From the NCBI RefSeq assembly GCF_000600005.1, contig NZ_CP007446.1:1948894-2012893 (forward strand): a stretch of 64,000 bases of DNA, written 5' to 3'. Under the pieces are notes generated by a model that did no database searches, was not told the DNA's origin, and worked only from the letters and a program-made list of their open reading frames with translations. Below, in pieces: positions 39,042 through 47,669 of this stretch (position 1 is the first letter of the stretch; each line of letters begins with the position of its first letter). Position numbers and translations under genes: made by a program. The DNA comes from Snodgrassella alvi wkB2. GTDB taxonomy: Bacteria > Pseudomonadota > Gammaproteobacteria > Burkholderiales > Neisseriaceae.

Positions 39042-39986
39042 TTAGCTATCAACATGTGCAGCAATAAAACTTTCTATGCTTTGCACACTGGTTAATGCAA
39101 CGCAACTGGCGCTCTTATCAATCCGTTTAGCCAGTCCGGCCAGCACTTTACCCGGACCGCATTCAGCAAATTCTGTTATTCCGTCAGCCACCAGTTTGCT
39201 TACTGTTTCAGTCCAGCGCACAGGTGAATATAACTGCTGTACCAGAGCCTGTTTAATTGTTTCTGGTTCTGAATGCACCGCAACATCAACATTATGCAAT
39301 ACCGGAATTTGTGGCTTTGAAATATTGATCTGCTCCATGGCCGCTGCCAGTTTGGTTGCAGCTGGTTTCATCAGACAGCAGTGTGAAGGCACGGATACTG
39401 GTAACGGCAGTGCACGCTTGGCACCGGCCGCTTTAGCCAGCTCACAGGCACGATTAATGGCAACAGCAGTTCCGGCAATCACTACCTGACCGGGTGAGTT
39501 ATAATTTACGGCTTCGGCCACTGTACCGGATAATTCATTTTGTGCCTGTAAACATACCTGACGCACGATATCATCATCCAGTCCCAGTATTGCGGCCATG
39601 GCACCCTCTCCGGCTGGTACAGCTTCCTGCATTAATTGTGCACGCAGACGAACCAGTTTCACAGCATCATGAAATGCTAGGCTGCCGGCAGCGACCAGCG
39701 CAGTGTATTCTCCTAAACTGTGCCCGGCCAGCATCACAGGTAACTGACCATGCAATTGCTGATATACACGCCATGTGGCAATGCCGGCAGTCAGCATCAG
39801 GGGCTGAGTATTAACGGTTTCGTTCAGGGCTGTGCTGTCTTCCCCGTTCATCAATGTCCATAAATCCTGATTAAGTGCTTCTGATGCCTGTTCAAATGTT
39901 TCTTTAACAACTGGCATATCATTAAAGCCGGACATCATATTGAGACTTTGTGACCCCTGTCCGGGAAAGAAAAAAGCAATACTCAT
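39042..39986 (-). CDS. fabD: Malonyl-CoA:ACP transacylase
   Basis: Moves malonyl from CoA to acyl-carrier protein, providing the extender unit. The 314-residue protein has FFFPGQGSQ at the start, nucleophile Ser90 in AGHSLGEYTALVAAG, a conserved Gln near residue 61, and the partner His in VPSHCCLM. The late AECGPGKVLAGLAKRI region is also typical. It lies 38 nt downstream of an inserted glycosyltransferase gene and 11 nt upstream of fabG. Confidence 0.96.
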   Translation of the reverse strand: MSIAFFFPGQGSQSLNMMSGFNDMPVVKETFEQASEALNQDLWTLMNGEDSTALNETVNTQPLMLTAGIATWRVYQQLHGQLPVMLAGHSLGEYTALVAAGSLAFHDAVKLVRLRAQLMQEAVPAGEGAMAAILGLDDDIVRQVCLQAQNELSGTVAEAVNYNSPGQVVIAGTAVAINRACELAKAAGAKRALPLPVSVPSHCCLMKPAATKLAAAMEQINISKPQIPVLHNVDVAVHSEPETIKQALVQQLYSPVRWTETVSKLVADGITEFAECGPGKVLAGLAKRIDKSASCVALTSVQSIESFIAAHVDS

Positions 39987-40024
39987 GATCTTCCTTGAAT
40001 TGAATAAAACTAATGTCCGGACAT

Positions 40025-40888
40025 TTATTGTGCCGGAGGCTGATTGGTCTGTAATGGCTGTTCGTGGTGCAGAAACATTTTGGCACCTGCCGGGGCACCT
40101 ATTGCGTAAGCAAGATTAGCTTCCAATGACTGGGCAAAAGGCCCCTGATAGATTTTGTTACCCATATGAGTCAGGTTAGAGCGTGCATCAACATAAATCT
40201 TACCGCCTAACTGATTCCATAAGTGGCAAAAACTAAAATCTTCAGATAAATAACGCTTCGTCACCGGATCAACAAGACAATCGTAAAAGCGATAGTGATA
40301 TCCCCTATCAGTAACACCGATAGAATCAGGCTGATATTGCAACTCAGGATAAGCTTCCATCAGCCGGATAAATACTTCCCGCTTGATAACCATAAATCCG
40401 GTCGGTGCCTCTGGCAGCTCAATAAAGCCTTCATCATCTACCTGTACATGCACCTCATGATTAGTATCTGCCTTACTGATATTGATGGTATAGCGAGTAT
40501 AAGCGGCATTAAACTGCTGCTGGGTCATATGCTCAGGAATACCTTCATCCGGCCATGACTCACGCTTGAGCGGATAAACACCTGCAACAATATCGCGATC
40601 TGCCAGCAGCAGACGCTGAAAAGCTTCCGGTGAAAAACCGATATCAGTATCAATCCAGCATAAGTGCGTCCATTCCGGATGCGACAGAAATTCTGCAACA
40701 CAGTTATTCCGTGCACGGGTAATCAGACTTTCACCCTGATGCATAAATACCTGTATTGGAAAACCTGCACTGGTATGCGCAGCAACTAAAGCCAGCAATG
40801 ACTGTACATAATTACCAAAATACCGCCCGTCATGACTGGGCGACATTACAACCGGATACATATTGGCTAACGCAGATTGAGATAGCAT
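40025..40888 (-). CDS. GT-A-type glycosyltransferase-like protein inside the fab cluster
   Basis: A 287-residue soluble protein with a GT-A-like nucleotide-sugar transferase look. MSPSHDGRYFGNYVQSLLAL is followed by LITRARNNCVAEFLSH, then a DxD-type metal motif in LCWIDTDIGFSPEA, and a C-terminal acceptor region containing SEDFSFCHLWNQLGGKIYVD. Acceptor and donor cannot be read from sequence. AGGA lies 9 nt upstream of the ATG at 40888. Short gaps on both sides (24 nt to fabH, 38 nt to fabD) suggest co-transcription with fatty-acid synthesis, hinting at glycolipid or lipooligosaccharide work, though this is only contextual. Confidence 0.7.
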   Translation of the reverse strand: MLSQSALANMYPVVMSPSHDGRYFGNYVQSLLALVAAHTSAGFPIQVFMHQGESLITRARNNCVAEFLSHPEWTHLCWIDTDIGFSPEAFQRLLLADRDIVAGVYPLKRESWPDEGIPEHMTQQQFNAAYTRYTINISKADTNHEVHVQVDDEGFIELPEAPTGFMVIKREVFIRLMEAYPELQYQPDSIGVTDRGYHYRFYDCLVDPVTKRYLSEDFSFCHLWNQLGGKIYVDARSNLTHMGNKIYQGPFAQSLEANLAYAIGAPAGAKMFLHHEQPLQTNQPPAQ

Positions 40889-40912
40889 AATCCGATCCTG
40901 ATAGGAACAATA

Positions 40913-41875
40913 TTAATATTTTAAGGTAACCGCACCCCAGGCAAAACCACCTCCGATACCTTCAAGCAACAAGGTCTGACCGCGCCTGATCCGACCGGAT
41001 TTAATTCCCTCATCCAGTGCCAGCGGAATAGAGGCAGCAGAAGTATTGCCCTGCTCAGCAAGGGTAACAATAACTTTATCCATTGATACACCAAGATGGC
41101 GTGCAGTAGATTCGATAATGCGCAGATTGGCCTGATGCGGAATAATCCAGTCTATATCAGACGGCTGTAAACCGGATTGATCAATGACTTCTTTTGCAAT
41201 ATTGGCCAGCGCTTTTACTGCAAACTTATAGACAGCCTGCCCGTCCATATACAGATAGGGTGAACCTTCAATTTTTCCTGCTGCAATTTTTCCCGGTGTT
41301 TGCAGAATATGACTGTAATTACCATCAGCCTGTAATTTGGTATGGATGATACCGCCTTCCTGTTCGGAAGCACCCAGAATAACTGCACCGGCACCGTCAC
41401 CAAACAACACACAGGTACGCCGGTCACTCCAGTCAAGCAGACGACTGAATGTTTCCGCACCGATAACCAGTGCCTTACTGGCCATACCGCTTTTAATATA
41501 AGCATTGGCAGTAGCCATGGCATACATGAATCCAGCACAGACTGCCTGAACATCAAATGCCGGACAGCCAGAAATGCCCAGTTTATTCTGCACAATGCAG
41601 GCAGTAGCAGGAAATGTCATATCCGCAGTTGAGGTAGCCACAATAATGAGATCAATTTCATTGGCATCAATGCCTGCGTCGGCCAGCGCAATCTGTGCTG
41701 CAGAAACAGCCATATCACTGGTCTGTTCATTTTCTGCGGCAATATGACGTGCTTTGATACCGGTACGCGTTGCAATCCACTCATCCGAGGTATCAACAAA
41801 TTTGCTCAGGTCATCATTAGTCAGGCGGCGTGCAGGCAGGTAACTGCCTGTACCCAGAATATGGGCATTCAGCAT
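40913..41875 (-). CDS. fabH: 3-oxoacyl-ACP synthase III
   Basis: Initiates fatty-acid synthesis by condensing acetyl-CoA with malonyl-ACP. The 320-residue protein holds the full triad: Cys113 in [13 protein letters not shown], His247 in [11 protein letters not shown] and Asn277 in [23 protein letters not shown] and [13 protein letters not shown] at the end are typical. It lies 79 nt after plsX on the same strand. In this organism the acetyl-CoA could also come from the AtoB reaction. Confidence 0.96.
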   Translation of the reverse strand: MLNAHILGTGSYLPARRLTNDDLSKFVDTSDEWIATRTGIKARHIAAENEQTSDMAVSAAQIALADAGIDANEIDLIIVATSTADMTFPATACIVQNKLGISGCPAFDVQAVCAGFMYAMATANAYIKSGMASKALVIGAETFSRLLDWSDRRTCVLFGDGAGAVILGASEQEGGIIHTKLQADGNYSHILQTPGKIAAGKIEGSPYLYMDGQAVYKFAVKALANIAKEVIDQSGLQPSDIDWIIPHQANLRIIESTARHLGVSMDKVIVTLAEQGNTSAASIPLALDEGIKSGRIRRGQTLLLEGIGGGFAWGAVTLKY

Positions 41876-41954
41876 GGCATAATCTTTAATTTACGGCAAA
41901 GAGCATATTTTAAAACAAAGTCGTTTGACTTGTCTGCCTTTGCAACAAGGTGAT

Positions 41955-42980
41955 TTATTCTTCCAGTGCAGCCAGCTGACGTACAACACCGGCCTGGATT
42001 TTAGTGATTGAATCTGCCTTAATGGCTTTATAAGCTTCCTGCAGGGCAAAACAGAAACCTGTAGCATCCGTACCGCCATGGCTTTTAATTACGACACCAC
42101 GTAATCCCAGAAAAATGGCACCATTAAAACGCCTCGGATCAAGACGCCGCTTAAATCCCTTTAATGTTGGTAATGCAATTAATGCGGCCAGTTTATTAAA
42201 CCAGCTGCGGGTAAACTCTTCTTTAACAACTGAACCAGCAAATTTTACCGCTCCTTCGATACTTTTGAGCATTGCATTACCGGTAAAACCATCAACTACC
42301 AGCACATCAACTTCAGCTGTAAAAATAGAATTACCTTCAACATTGCCGACAAAATTCAGATCACTGCGTTGTAAAAGCTGATGAGTTTCTTTAGCAGCCG
42401 CATTACCCTTGATGTCTTCGGTACCGACATTAAGTAAACCTACTCTTGGCTGCGTATTTTCAGGAAACAGTGCCGCCACCTGCTGGCTACCAACAATAGC
42501 AAACTGCAAAAGCTGGGTGCTGCTGCAATCGACGTTGGCACCCAGATCCAGTACCAGTGTCATATGATTATTGCGTCCGGGCAGGAATTTAGCAATTGCC
42601 GGACGATCAACACCATCAATGGTTTTCAATACAAAGCGGGCAGTTGCCATCAGTGCTCCGGTATTGCCGGCCGATACAGCTGCCTGTGCCAGACCTTCTT
42701 TAATCTGGTTGATGGCCACACGCATCGAAGAATCTTTTTTATTCTTGAGCGCAGAAGTCGGTTCTTCATCCATGCCTACCACTTCACTGGCCGGACAAAT
42801 GGTAATCCGCTCCATGGAAGCATTAGCTTTTTTTAATACATTTCTGATTTTGGTTTCATCACCAACCAGAATCAGTGCAGCGTCAGTTTGCTGCTGTAAA
42901 AATGTCAGCGCTCCCGGAATGGTTATATCCAGACCGAAATCGCCGCCCATGGCATCTACAGCAATAGTTTTCAGGGTCAT
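41955..42980 (-). CDS. plsX: Phosphate acyltransferase PlsX
   Basis: Converts acyl-ACP to acyl-phosphate for the PlsY step of phospholipid synthesis, a peripheral membrane enzyme. The 341-residue product begins TIAVDAMGGDFG, has the SAGNTGALMATARFVLKTI region and the LDLGANVDCSS and VDGFTGNAMLKSIEG motifs, all characteristic. It starts 3 nt after the stop of the phosphoribosyltransferase gene, so the two are translationally linked. Confidence 0.95.
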   Translation of the reverse strand: MTLKTIAVDAMGGDFGLDITIPGALTFLQQQTDAALILVGDETKIRNVLKKANASMERITICPASEVVGMDEEPTSALKNKKDSSMRVAINQIKEGLAQAAVSAGNTGALMATARFVLKTIDGVDRPAIAKFLPGRNNHMTLVLDLGANVDCSSTQLLQFAIVGSQQVAALFPENTQPRVGLLNVGTEDIKGNAAAKETHQLLQRSDLNFVGNVEGNSIFTAEVDVLVVDGFTGNAMLKSIEGAVKFAGSVVKEEFTRSWFNKLAALIALPTLKGFKRRLDPRRFNGAIFLGLRGVVIKSHGGTDATGFCFALQEAYKAIKADSITKIQAGVVRQLAALEE

Positions 42981-42983
42981 AGA

Positions 42984-43511
42984 TCATGCCTCTGATGTAG
43001 CTTGGGCTGCAACATGCTCATAGTGCTCATCAATATCAAGCGCATCCCAAGGATAGTTAATCCACCAGTCATCAACCTGTATTGCACTATAAAAAGGTAA
43101 ATCTGCCGGCAATACCCCTTTTTTGGGTTTGCGCTTTTCATGCAGTACTGCTACCCCGAGATGCTGGAATCCTTCATGCTGTAATTCGCGAATACAGTAT
43201 TCGAGCGTAGCCCGGCTGTCATCCACTTCATCAACAATCAGTAGTTTTTTGTTTTTTAATTTTTCGTCAAAACCATTGGTCCACTGTATTTTCTGCGGCT
43301 GGTCAGTCGGGCAGTCGTTAACGTCATAATAAGACAAAGTAACAGTATATACAGGAATATTCAAAAAACTACGCAATATACGTGCCGGAATAAATCCACC
43401 ACCACCGATAGCGATCATTGCATCAAATGAATGCTCTGATTTCTGAATTTTTTCTGCCAGCTGTTTAATGGCACGATGTATGTCTTCGTAGTTATACCAG
43501 ATTTTTTTCAT
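42984..43511 (-). CDS. Purine-type phosphoribosyltransferase
   Basis: A 175-residue type I phosphoribosyltransferase, likely salvaging hypoxanthine, xanthine or guanine. It carries the PRPP loop LLIVDEVDDSRATLE, a GGGGFIPAR phosphate loop and the terminal VDDWWINYPWDALD segment seen in xanthine/hypoxanthine transferases. Exact base preference cannot be read. It precedes plsX by only 3 nt, making it the first gene of the phospholipid/fatty-acid unit, and is separated from rpmF by a terminator and a second hairpin. The linkage to plsX is odd functionally but tight physically. Confidence 0.85.
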   Translation of the reverse strand: MKKIWYNYEDIHRAIKQLAEKIQKSEHSFDAMIAIGGGGFIPARILRSFLNIPVYTVTLSYYDVNDCPTDQPQKIQWTNGFDEKLKNKKLLIVDEVDDSRATLEYCIRELQHEGFQHLGVAVLHEKRKPKKGVLPADLPFYSAIQVDDWWINYPWDALDIDEHYEHVAAQATSEA

Positions 43512-43574
43512 GGGAAACCCGAGTCAGTGTAAAGCAGGCCATTGAGGCTGCCGGGAAAGTGGAAGCAGTTTATT

Positions 43575-43598
43575 TTAGCAGGATAATTACCCTGCTAA
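43575..43598 (-). promoter_or_regulatory. Perfect hairpin in the leader of the phosphoribosyltransferase-plsX unit
   Basis: TTAGCAGG / CCTGCTAA, 8-bp stem, 8-nt loop, just downstream (minus strand) of the rpmF terminator. No long T-run follows. It could be a second terminator or an attenuator. Confidence 0.4.
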
Positions 43599-43611
43599 TA
43601 TTGGATACAAA

Positions 43612-43645
43612 AAAGCCAGTGATTGCAGATGCAATGTCTGGCTTT
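43612..43645 (-). terminator. Terminator after rpmF
   Basis: AAAGCCAG / CTGGCTTT outer stem with inner TTGCA/TGCAA pairing; on the minus strand it ends in six T. It splits yceD-rpmF from the downstream lipid genes. Confidence 0.8.
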
Positions 43646-43674
43646 CATACGTATTGAATAATCAAAGGTGTAAA

Positions 43675-43854
43675 TTATTCACCTTTGGCTTTGACTACTT
43701 TACGTCCGCGGTACATACCGTTTGGAGAGATGTGGTGACGCAAATGTACTTCACCGGTAGTGGTATCAGTAGAAACCTGTACAGCGGTCAGACCATCGTG
43801 TGAACGGTGCATACCACGTTTTGAAGGTGATTTTTTGTTTTGTTGAACTGCCAT
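43675..43854 (-). CDS. rpmF: 50S ribosomal protein L32
   Basis: Small ribosomal protein of the large subunit, 59 residues: [20 protein letters not shown] at the start and VKAKGE at the end. The basic N-terminus and SPSKRGMRR-like segment define L32. The zinc-binding cysteines of some L32 proteins are absent, as expected for a zinc-independent form. AGGAGC lies 7 nt before the ATG. It follows yceD by 32 nt, the usual yceD-rpmF pair, and is followed by a terminator. Confidence 0.97.
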   Translation of the reverse strand: MAVQQNKKSPSKRGMHRSHDGLTAVQVSTDTTTGEVHLRHHISPNGMYRGRKVVKAKGE

Positions 43855-43886
43855 GTTAAAGCTCCTGGGTAATGTAAGTTAATTCG

Positions 43887-44390
43887 TTAGTGGCCGCTTT
43901 TCAGTCCTGCCAGTCTGGCAAAAGGATTACCTGAGTCTTGATTGGTTTGGGTTGCCAGAGTGTGATCACAGTCTTCATGTCGCGGTGCAACCGGAATAGC
44001 CATTAAAATCTGGTCTTCCAGCAGTGCAGCAAGATTATATTCTGCACTCCATACCGCGCCTTCAAGTGTTTCATCAGCGGCCATGGCCTCGTCCAGCAAC
44101 TGTTCGCTGGTAAACAGCACCACATGCGACTGGTCATTCAGCGCCCAGGAAACTGCCTGTAAACAGCGCTGACACACCAGTTCCAGCTGACCTTCCACAC
44201 TGATGTCGAGAAAAGGACGCTGCCAGCGGTCAATACCACCGCAAACCTGATACTGGATAATGCCTTCGCGTTGCGCTAAAAGTTCATGCGACCAAACCCG
44301 CCGGTCAAGTGCCTGAAGCTGCAATTGACCGCTGCGTTGCTGCTGTTCACGTGTGAACGTGGCCGTATCAATCAAAATAGGGTCTAACAT
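43887..44390 (-). CDS. yceD: 23S rRNA accumulation protein YceD (DUF177)
   Basis: DUF177 protein required for normal 23S rRNA levels and ribosome assembly. The 167-residue product has the hallmark two-cysteine segment LELVCQRCLQ and the acidic stretch that leads to ALLEDQILMAIPVAPRHEDC. Relatives start at MLDPILIDTATF, so the ATG at 44390 is chosen over an in-frame codon at 44498 that would overlap maf. Only 51 bp separate it from the divergent maf gene, so the promoters overlap. It pairs with rpmF downstream. Confidence 0.9.
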   Translation of the reverse strand: MLDPILIDTATFTREQQQRSGQLQLQALDRRVWSHELLAQREGIIQYQVCGGIDRWQRPFLDISVEGQLELVCQRCLQAVSWALNDQSHVVLFTSEQLLDEAMAADETLEGAVWSAEYNLAALLEDQILMAIPVAPRHEDCDHTLATQTNQDSGNPFARLAGLKSGH

Positions 44391-44441
44391 AAACGGCGGA
44401 TGATATAATTTAAACTTTATAATGTCAATGAGTTCGCACTT

Positions 44442-45032
44442 ATGCCAAGAGAGAAAAAGTTGATTCTGGCTTCCAGCTCCCGTTTTCGCCAGCAACAACT
44501 TCAGCAGTTAAACATCCCTTTTGACGCGGTTAAACCTGATTTTGATGAAACGCCACTTTCTGCTGAAACCGCACCACAAACAGCGTTGCGTTTGGCCAGC
44601 GGCAAAGCATACTCTCTAGCCAGTCTTTATCCGGATGCTCTGATTATCGGTTGCGATCAGGTTGCGCTATGTCGCGAGCAGCAACTGGGCAAACCACTAA
44701 CCGTAACAAAAGCACAACAGATGTTACACTATTTGAGTGGTCAGCAAGTGATATTTTACAGTGCACTTGCGGTACTGAACGCTGCTGAAAACCGCCTGCA
44801 TCAGCATATTGATGAAACACGCGTCATGATGCGTTCACTGACTGAGGCGCAGATTAAGCATTATCTGAGTCGTGAACCGGATGCTGTACATTGTGCCGGC
44901 GCGGCAAAAAGTGAAGGATTAGGCGCTTTACTAATTAAACGCATCGAAAGCACCGATCCGAATGCACTGATTGGTTTACCGGTTTTTCGTCTGGTGGATT
45001 TTCTGCTGGCAGAAGGAATGAATATTTTATGA
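44442..45032 (+). CDS. Maf/YceF nucleotide pyrophosphatase
   Basis: Hydrolyses non-canonical nucleoside triphosphates; the YceF subgroup prefers 7-methyl-GTP. The 196-residue protein has the N-terminal LILASSSRFRQQQL, a long acidic loop, the catalytic GCDQVALCREQQLGKP segment (Asp of SDQV type, characteristic of YceF rather than the dTTPase SDTxV), and the terminal DPNALIGLPVFRLVDFL. Only a weak ribosome site is visible. The stop overlaps the start of the next gene by 4 nt (ATGA), so the two are coupled. It is divergent from yceD. Confidence 0.88.
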   Translation: MPREKKLILASSSRFRQQQLQQLNIPFDAVKPDFDETPLSAETAPQTALRLASGKAYSLASLYPDALIIGCDQVALCREQQLGKPLTVTKAQQMLHYLSGQQVIFYSALAVLNAAENRLHQHIDETRVMMRSLTEAQIKHYLSREPDAVHCAGAAKSEGLGALLIKRIESTDPNALIGLPVFRLVDFLLAEGMNIL

Positions 45033-45742
45033 GCAGTCCTGTACTCTATCTGATCCCGACACCGCTGGGAAATGCGGATACACCGTGTCTGCTTGCGCAT
45101 GAACAAAAATGCATTGTTAACCTGACTGACTTCGTTGTTGAAGCAGAAAAAACAGCACGGGCTCATTTAAAAGCCTTCGGTGTGCAAACACCGATTCGTG
45201 AGCTGAATCTGTGCACTTTGAATGAACATACTCCTGAGCGGGATATTGCTAAGTTATTACAACCTTTGCAGGCCGGTCGCAGTATGGGATTACTCAGCGA
45301 AGCCGGCTGTCCGGCTGTTGCAGACCCGGGAGCCCAGCTGGTGGCACTGGCACATCAGGCCGGGTTTACTGTAATGCCGCTCGTGGGACCGTCCAGTATC
45401 ATGCTGGCTCTGATGGCTTCTGGCGCCAACGGACAGTGTTTTGCTTTCAAAGGTTATCTGCCTGCTGAAAAAAACGCACGTATTGAATGTTTGCATACTC
45501 TGGAAAAGCGCTCACGACAGGAAAATGAAACTCAGCTTTTTATTGAAACGCCTTACCGTAATGATGCTTTACTGGCTGATGCCATAGCGACTTTACATCC
45601 TGAAACCCGTTTGTGCATTGCTGCAGATTTAACTATGCCGACCCAAACTATTATTAGTCAGAATATTGCAGCATGGCGAAAAATGCCGGCATTGCCACTG
45701 CTGAAAAAAAGACCATGTCTGTTCGTTGTTTATGCCGGATAA
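45029..45742 (+). CDS. RsmI-like SAM-dependent methyltransferase (tetrapyrrole methylase fold)
   Basis: A 237-residue paralogue of RsmI, the enzyme that 2'-O-methylates C1402 of 16S rRNA. YLIPTPLGN opens the protein, LSEAGCPAVADPGAQLV forms the SAM-binding motif, PLVGPSSIMLALMASG the second, and IETPYRN the third. It is shorter than RsmI (about 285), lacking the C-terminal extension, and the N-terminal motif is changed from the usual VATPIGN. Its target is therefore uncertain. It overlaps maf by 4 nt. The true rsmI may lie elsewhere on the chromosome. Confidence 0.82.
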   Translation: MSSPVLYLIPTPLGNADTPCLLAHEQKCIVNLTDFVVEAEKTARAHLKAFGVQTPIRELNLCTLNEHTPERDIAKLLQPLQAGRSMGLLSEAGCPAVADPGAQLVALAHQAGFTVMPLVGPSSIMLALMASGANGQCFAFKGYLPAEKNARIECLHTLEKRSRQENETQLFIETPYRNDALLADAIATLHPETRLCIAADLTMPTQTIISQNIAAWRKMPALPLLKKRPCLFVVYAG

Positions 45743-45824
45743 TTGTAACTGATATTTTTTGAAATTAATTTGCGCTTCACTCTTGTCAATGTCTTCGTCG
45801 CTGCCTATAATGCACAACTTCTTT

Positions 45825-45901
45825 CGGAGTGTAGCGCAGCCCGGTAGCGCACCTCGTTCGGGACGAGGGGGTCGAAGGTTCGAATCCTTTCACTCCGACC
45901 A
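45825..45901 (+). tRNA. tRNA-Pro (anticodon CGG)
   Basis: 77-nt cloverleaf with acceptor CGGAGTG/CACTCCG, D-arm GCGCAGCCCGGTAGCGC, anticodon stem CCTCG/CGAGG enclosing TTCGGGA with anticodon CGG, T-loop GTTCGAATC and encoded CCA. It is followed 8 nt later by a strong terminator. Confidence 0.96.
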
Positions 45902-45909
45902 TATTTTAC

Positions 45910-45944
45910 AAACCGTCTGCTTATTTCAAGCAGACGGTTTTTTT
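45910..45944 (+). terminator. Terminator of tRNA-Pro
   Basis: AAACCGTCTGCTT / AAGCAGACGGTTT, 13-bp perfect stem, 5-nt loop, followed by a T-run. The arm contains CCGTCTG, seven bases in common with the classical neisserial uptake core, which may be coincidence. Confidence 0.92.
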
Positions 45945-46237
45945 ATAACTAAAATAAATTTATTTTGAATGAAATTATCTTAAATTAAATAATATAAATT
46001 ATTTTTTACTTCAAAAACACGATAGAAAATTATCGTCAATTCCTAATACAACCATCTATTTTTCTATAAAAAATTTTCTTATCATACATCCTTTTGTCTC
46101 ATGGTTCTTATTTAGTAATTAATAATGCTTTTCTGTTAAGTTATGTAGGCTTTATAATCAGCCAATTATGTTACATCCTACTACATAATAACGTTAAAAA
46201 ACTGTAGCCTTTAAACACAACCCATTGAAAGGTAAAC
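45945..46237 (+). other. AT-rich region upstream of dctA
   Basis: No ORF. TATAAT at 46153-46158 is a good -10 element, with only a weak -35 (TTTCTG, 46130-46135). No sigma-54 element like that before atoD was found. Confidence 0.35.
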
Positions 46238-47524
46238 ATGTTACCACTCGAAATTGAGGAAATGAATCCGCCACCGAAAAAACAGCGCTGGTATCAGATC
46301 CTATATGTACAGGTAATTATTGCCATTATTATTGGTATCTTACTTGGCAACTTTTTCCCTACTGTTGGCGAAAGCATGAAACCTTTAGGTGATGCTTTCA
46401 TCAAATTAGTGAAAATGATCATCTCCCCAGTTATTTTTCTTACCGTGGTAACCGGCATCGCCGAGATGACCAATATGAAAACCATGGGGCGGGTCGCCGG
46501 CAAGGCTATGGTTTACTTTCTTACTTTCTCTACTCTGGCACTGGCTATCGGGCTGGTCGTGGCCAATATTGCCCAGCCGGGACATGGTCTGAATATTGAC
46601 CCGAGCTCACTGCAAAGTGCCAAGGTAAACGAATATGTGCAGAAGTCCCATGAATCCAGCCTGACCGGCTTTCTGATGGATATTATTCCGACTACTGCCA
46701 TGAGCCCGCTAACCAATGGCAATATTCTGCAAACTCTGTTTATTGCTATTCTGTTCGGTATTTCACTGGCACTGATTGGAGAAAAAGCCCGCCCACTGAT
46801 TAATATATTTCAGGATTTATCGGCACCCGTTTTCAAAATGGTATCTATTCTGATGCGTGCAGCCCCGATAGGTGCATTTGGCGCCATGGCTTTTACCATA
46901 GGTAAATACGGTATTAGTTCTATTGGTAATCTGCTCTATCTGATTCTGACTTTTTATATTTCTTCCGTTCTGTTTATTCTGATTGTTCTGGGTGCTGTAG
47001 CCCGTTATAACGGTTTTTCGATTATCAAGCTGGTCAAATACATTAAGGAAGAACTGTTACTGGTACTGGGTACTAGTTCATCTGAAGCCGCCCTGCCCAC
47101 ACTGATGCAGAAAATGGAAAAAGCTGGCTGCAAAAAATCAATTGTCGGATTGGTAGTACCAACCGGTTATTCGTTTAATCTGGACGGTACCAATATTTAC
47201 ATGACCATGGCGGCATTATTTATTGCACAAGCATGTAATATTGACCTGACACTGGAACAGCAAATACTGCTGTTACTGGTTGCCATGTTAAGTTCAAAAG
47301 GCGCCGCAGGTGTAACAGGAGCAGGATTTATCACTCTGGCTGCAACCTTATCGGTAGTACCTTCTGTACCGGTGGAAGGAATGGCACTGATTCTGGGTAT
47401 TGACCGATTCATGTCTGAGTGTCGTGCTCTGACTAATCTGGTAGGTAATGCCTGTGCCACTATTGTGGTTGCGCGCTGGGAAAAAAGCCTTGATGAAGAA
47501 CGTTTACATGAAGTACTGAAATAA
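46238..47524 (+). CDS. dctA: C4-dicarboxylate:proton/sodium symporter DctA
   Basis: Imports succinate, fumarate and malate. The 428-residue membrane protein belongs to the DAACS family: [20 protein letters not shown] (start of the signature), the serine-rich re-entrant loop [16 protein letters not shown], the substrate motif [20 protein letters not shown] and the late [16 protein letters not shown]. The C4 assignment rests on the [15 protein letters not shown] combination typical of DctA rather than glutamate carriers. GAAAGG precedes the ATG. It stands alone with its own terminator and fits an organism living on organic acids. Confidence 0.9.
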   Translation: MLPLEIEEMNPPPKKQRWYQILYVQVIIAIIIGILLGNFFPTVGESMKPLGDAFIKLVKMIISPVIFLTVVTGIAEMTNMKTMGRVAGKAMVYFLTFSTLALAIGLVVANIAQPGHGLNIDPSSLQSAKVNEYVQKSHESSLTGFLMDIIPTTAMSPLTNGNILQTLFIAILFGISLALIGEKARPLINIFQDLSAPVFKMVSILMRAAPIGAFGAMAFTIGKYGISSIGNLLYLILTFYISSVLFILIVLGAVARYNGFSIIKLVKYIKEELLLVLGTSSSEAALPTLMQKMEKAGCKKSIVGLVVPTGYSFNLDGTNIYMTMAALFIAQACNIDLTLEQQILLLLVAMLSSKGAAGVTGAGFITLAATLSVVPSVPVEGMALILGIDRFMSECRALTNLVGNACATIVVARWEKSLDEERLHEVLK

Positions 47525-47578
47525 GCACTTCATACAGCTTAAAATTCTGCTTACAGAAATCTGATTTCCTTATACCAG

Positions 47579-47609
47579 GTGATGAGATTAACCATCTCAT
47601 CACTTTTTT
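47579..47609 (+). terminator. Terminator of dctA
   Basis: GTGATGAGAT / ATCTCATCAC 10-bp perfect stem, 5-nt loop, then six T, 54 nt past the stop codon. Confidence 0.9.
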
Positions 47610-47621
47610 GATTCATAAATA

Positions 47622-47658
47622 AAAAACCAGACCAGCAATATTAGCTGGTCTGGTTTTT
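47622..47658 (-). terminator. Terminator of metG
   Basis: AAAAACCAGACCAGC / GCTGGTCTGGTTTTT 15-bp perfect stem, 7-nt loop, with the T-run on the minus strand, 11 nt beyond the metG stop. It lies tail to tail with the dctA terminator. Confidence 0.92.
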
Positions 47659-47669
47659 CAGCAAGATAA

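Noticed and set aside
45910-45944. Classical neisserial DUS in the tRNA-Pro terminator
   Set aside because: The arms share CCGTCTG with GCCGTCTGAA, but the following bases (CTT) do not match, so it is treated as an ordinary terminator.
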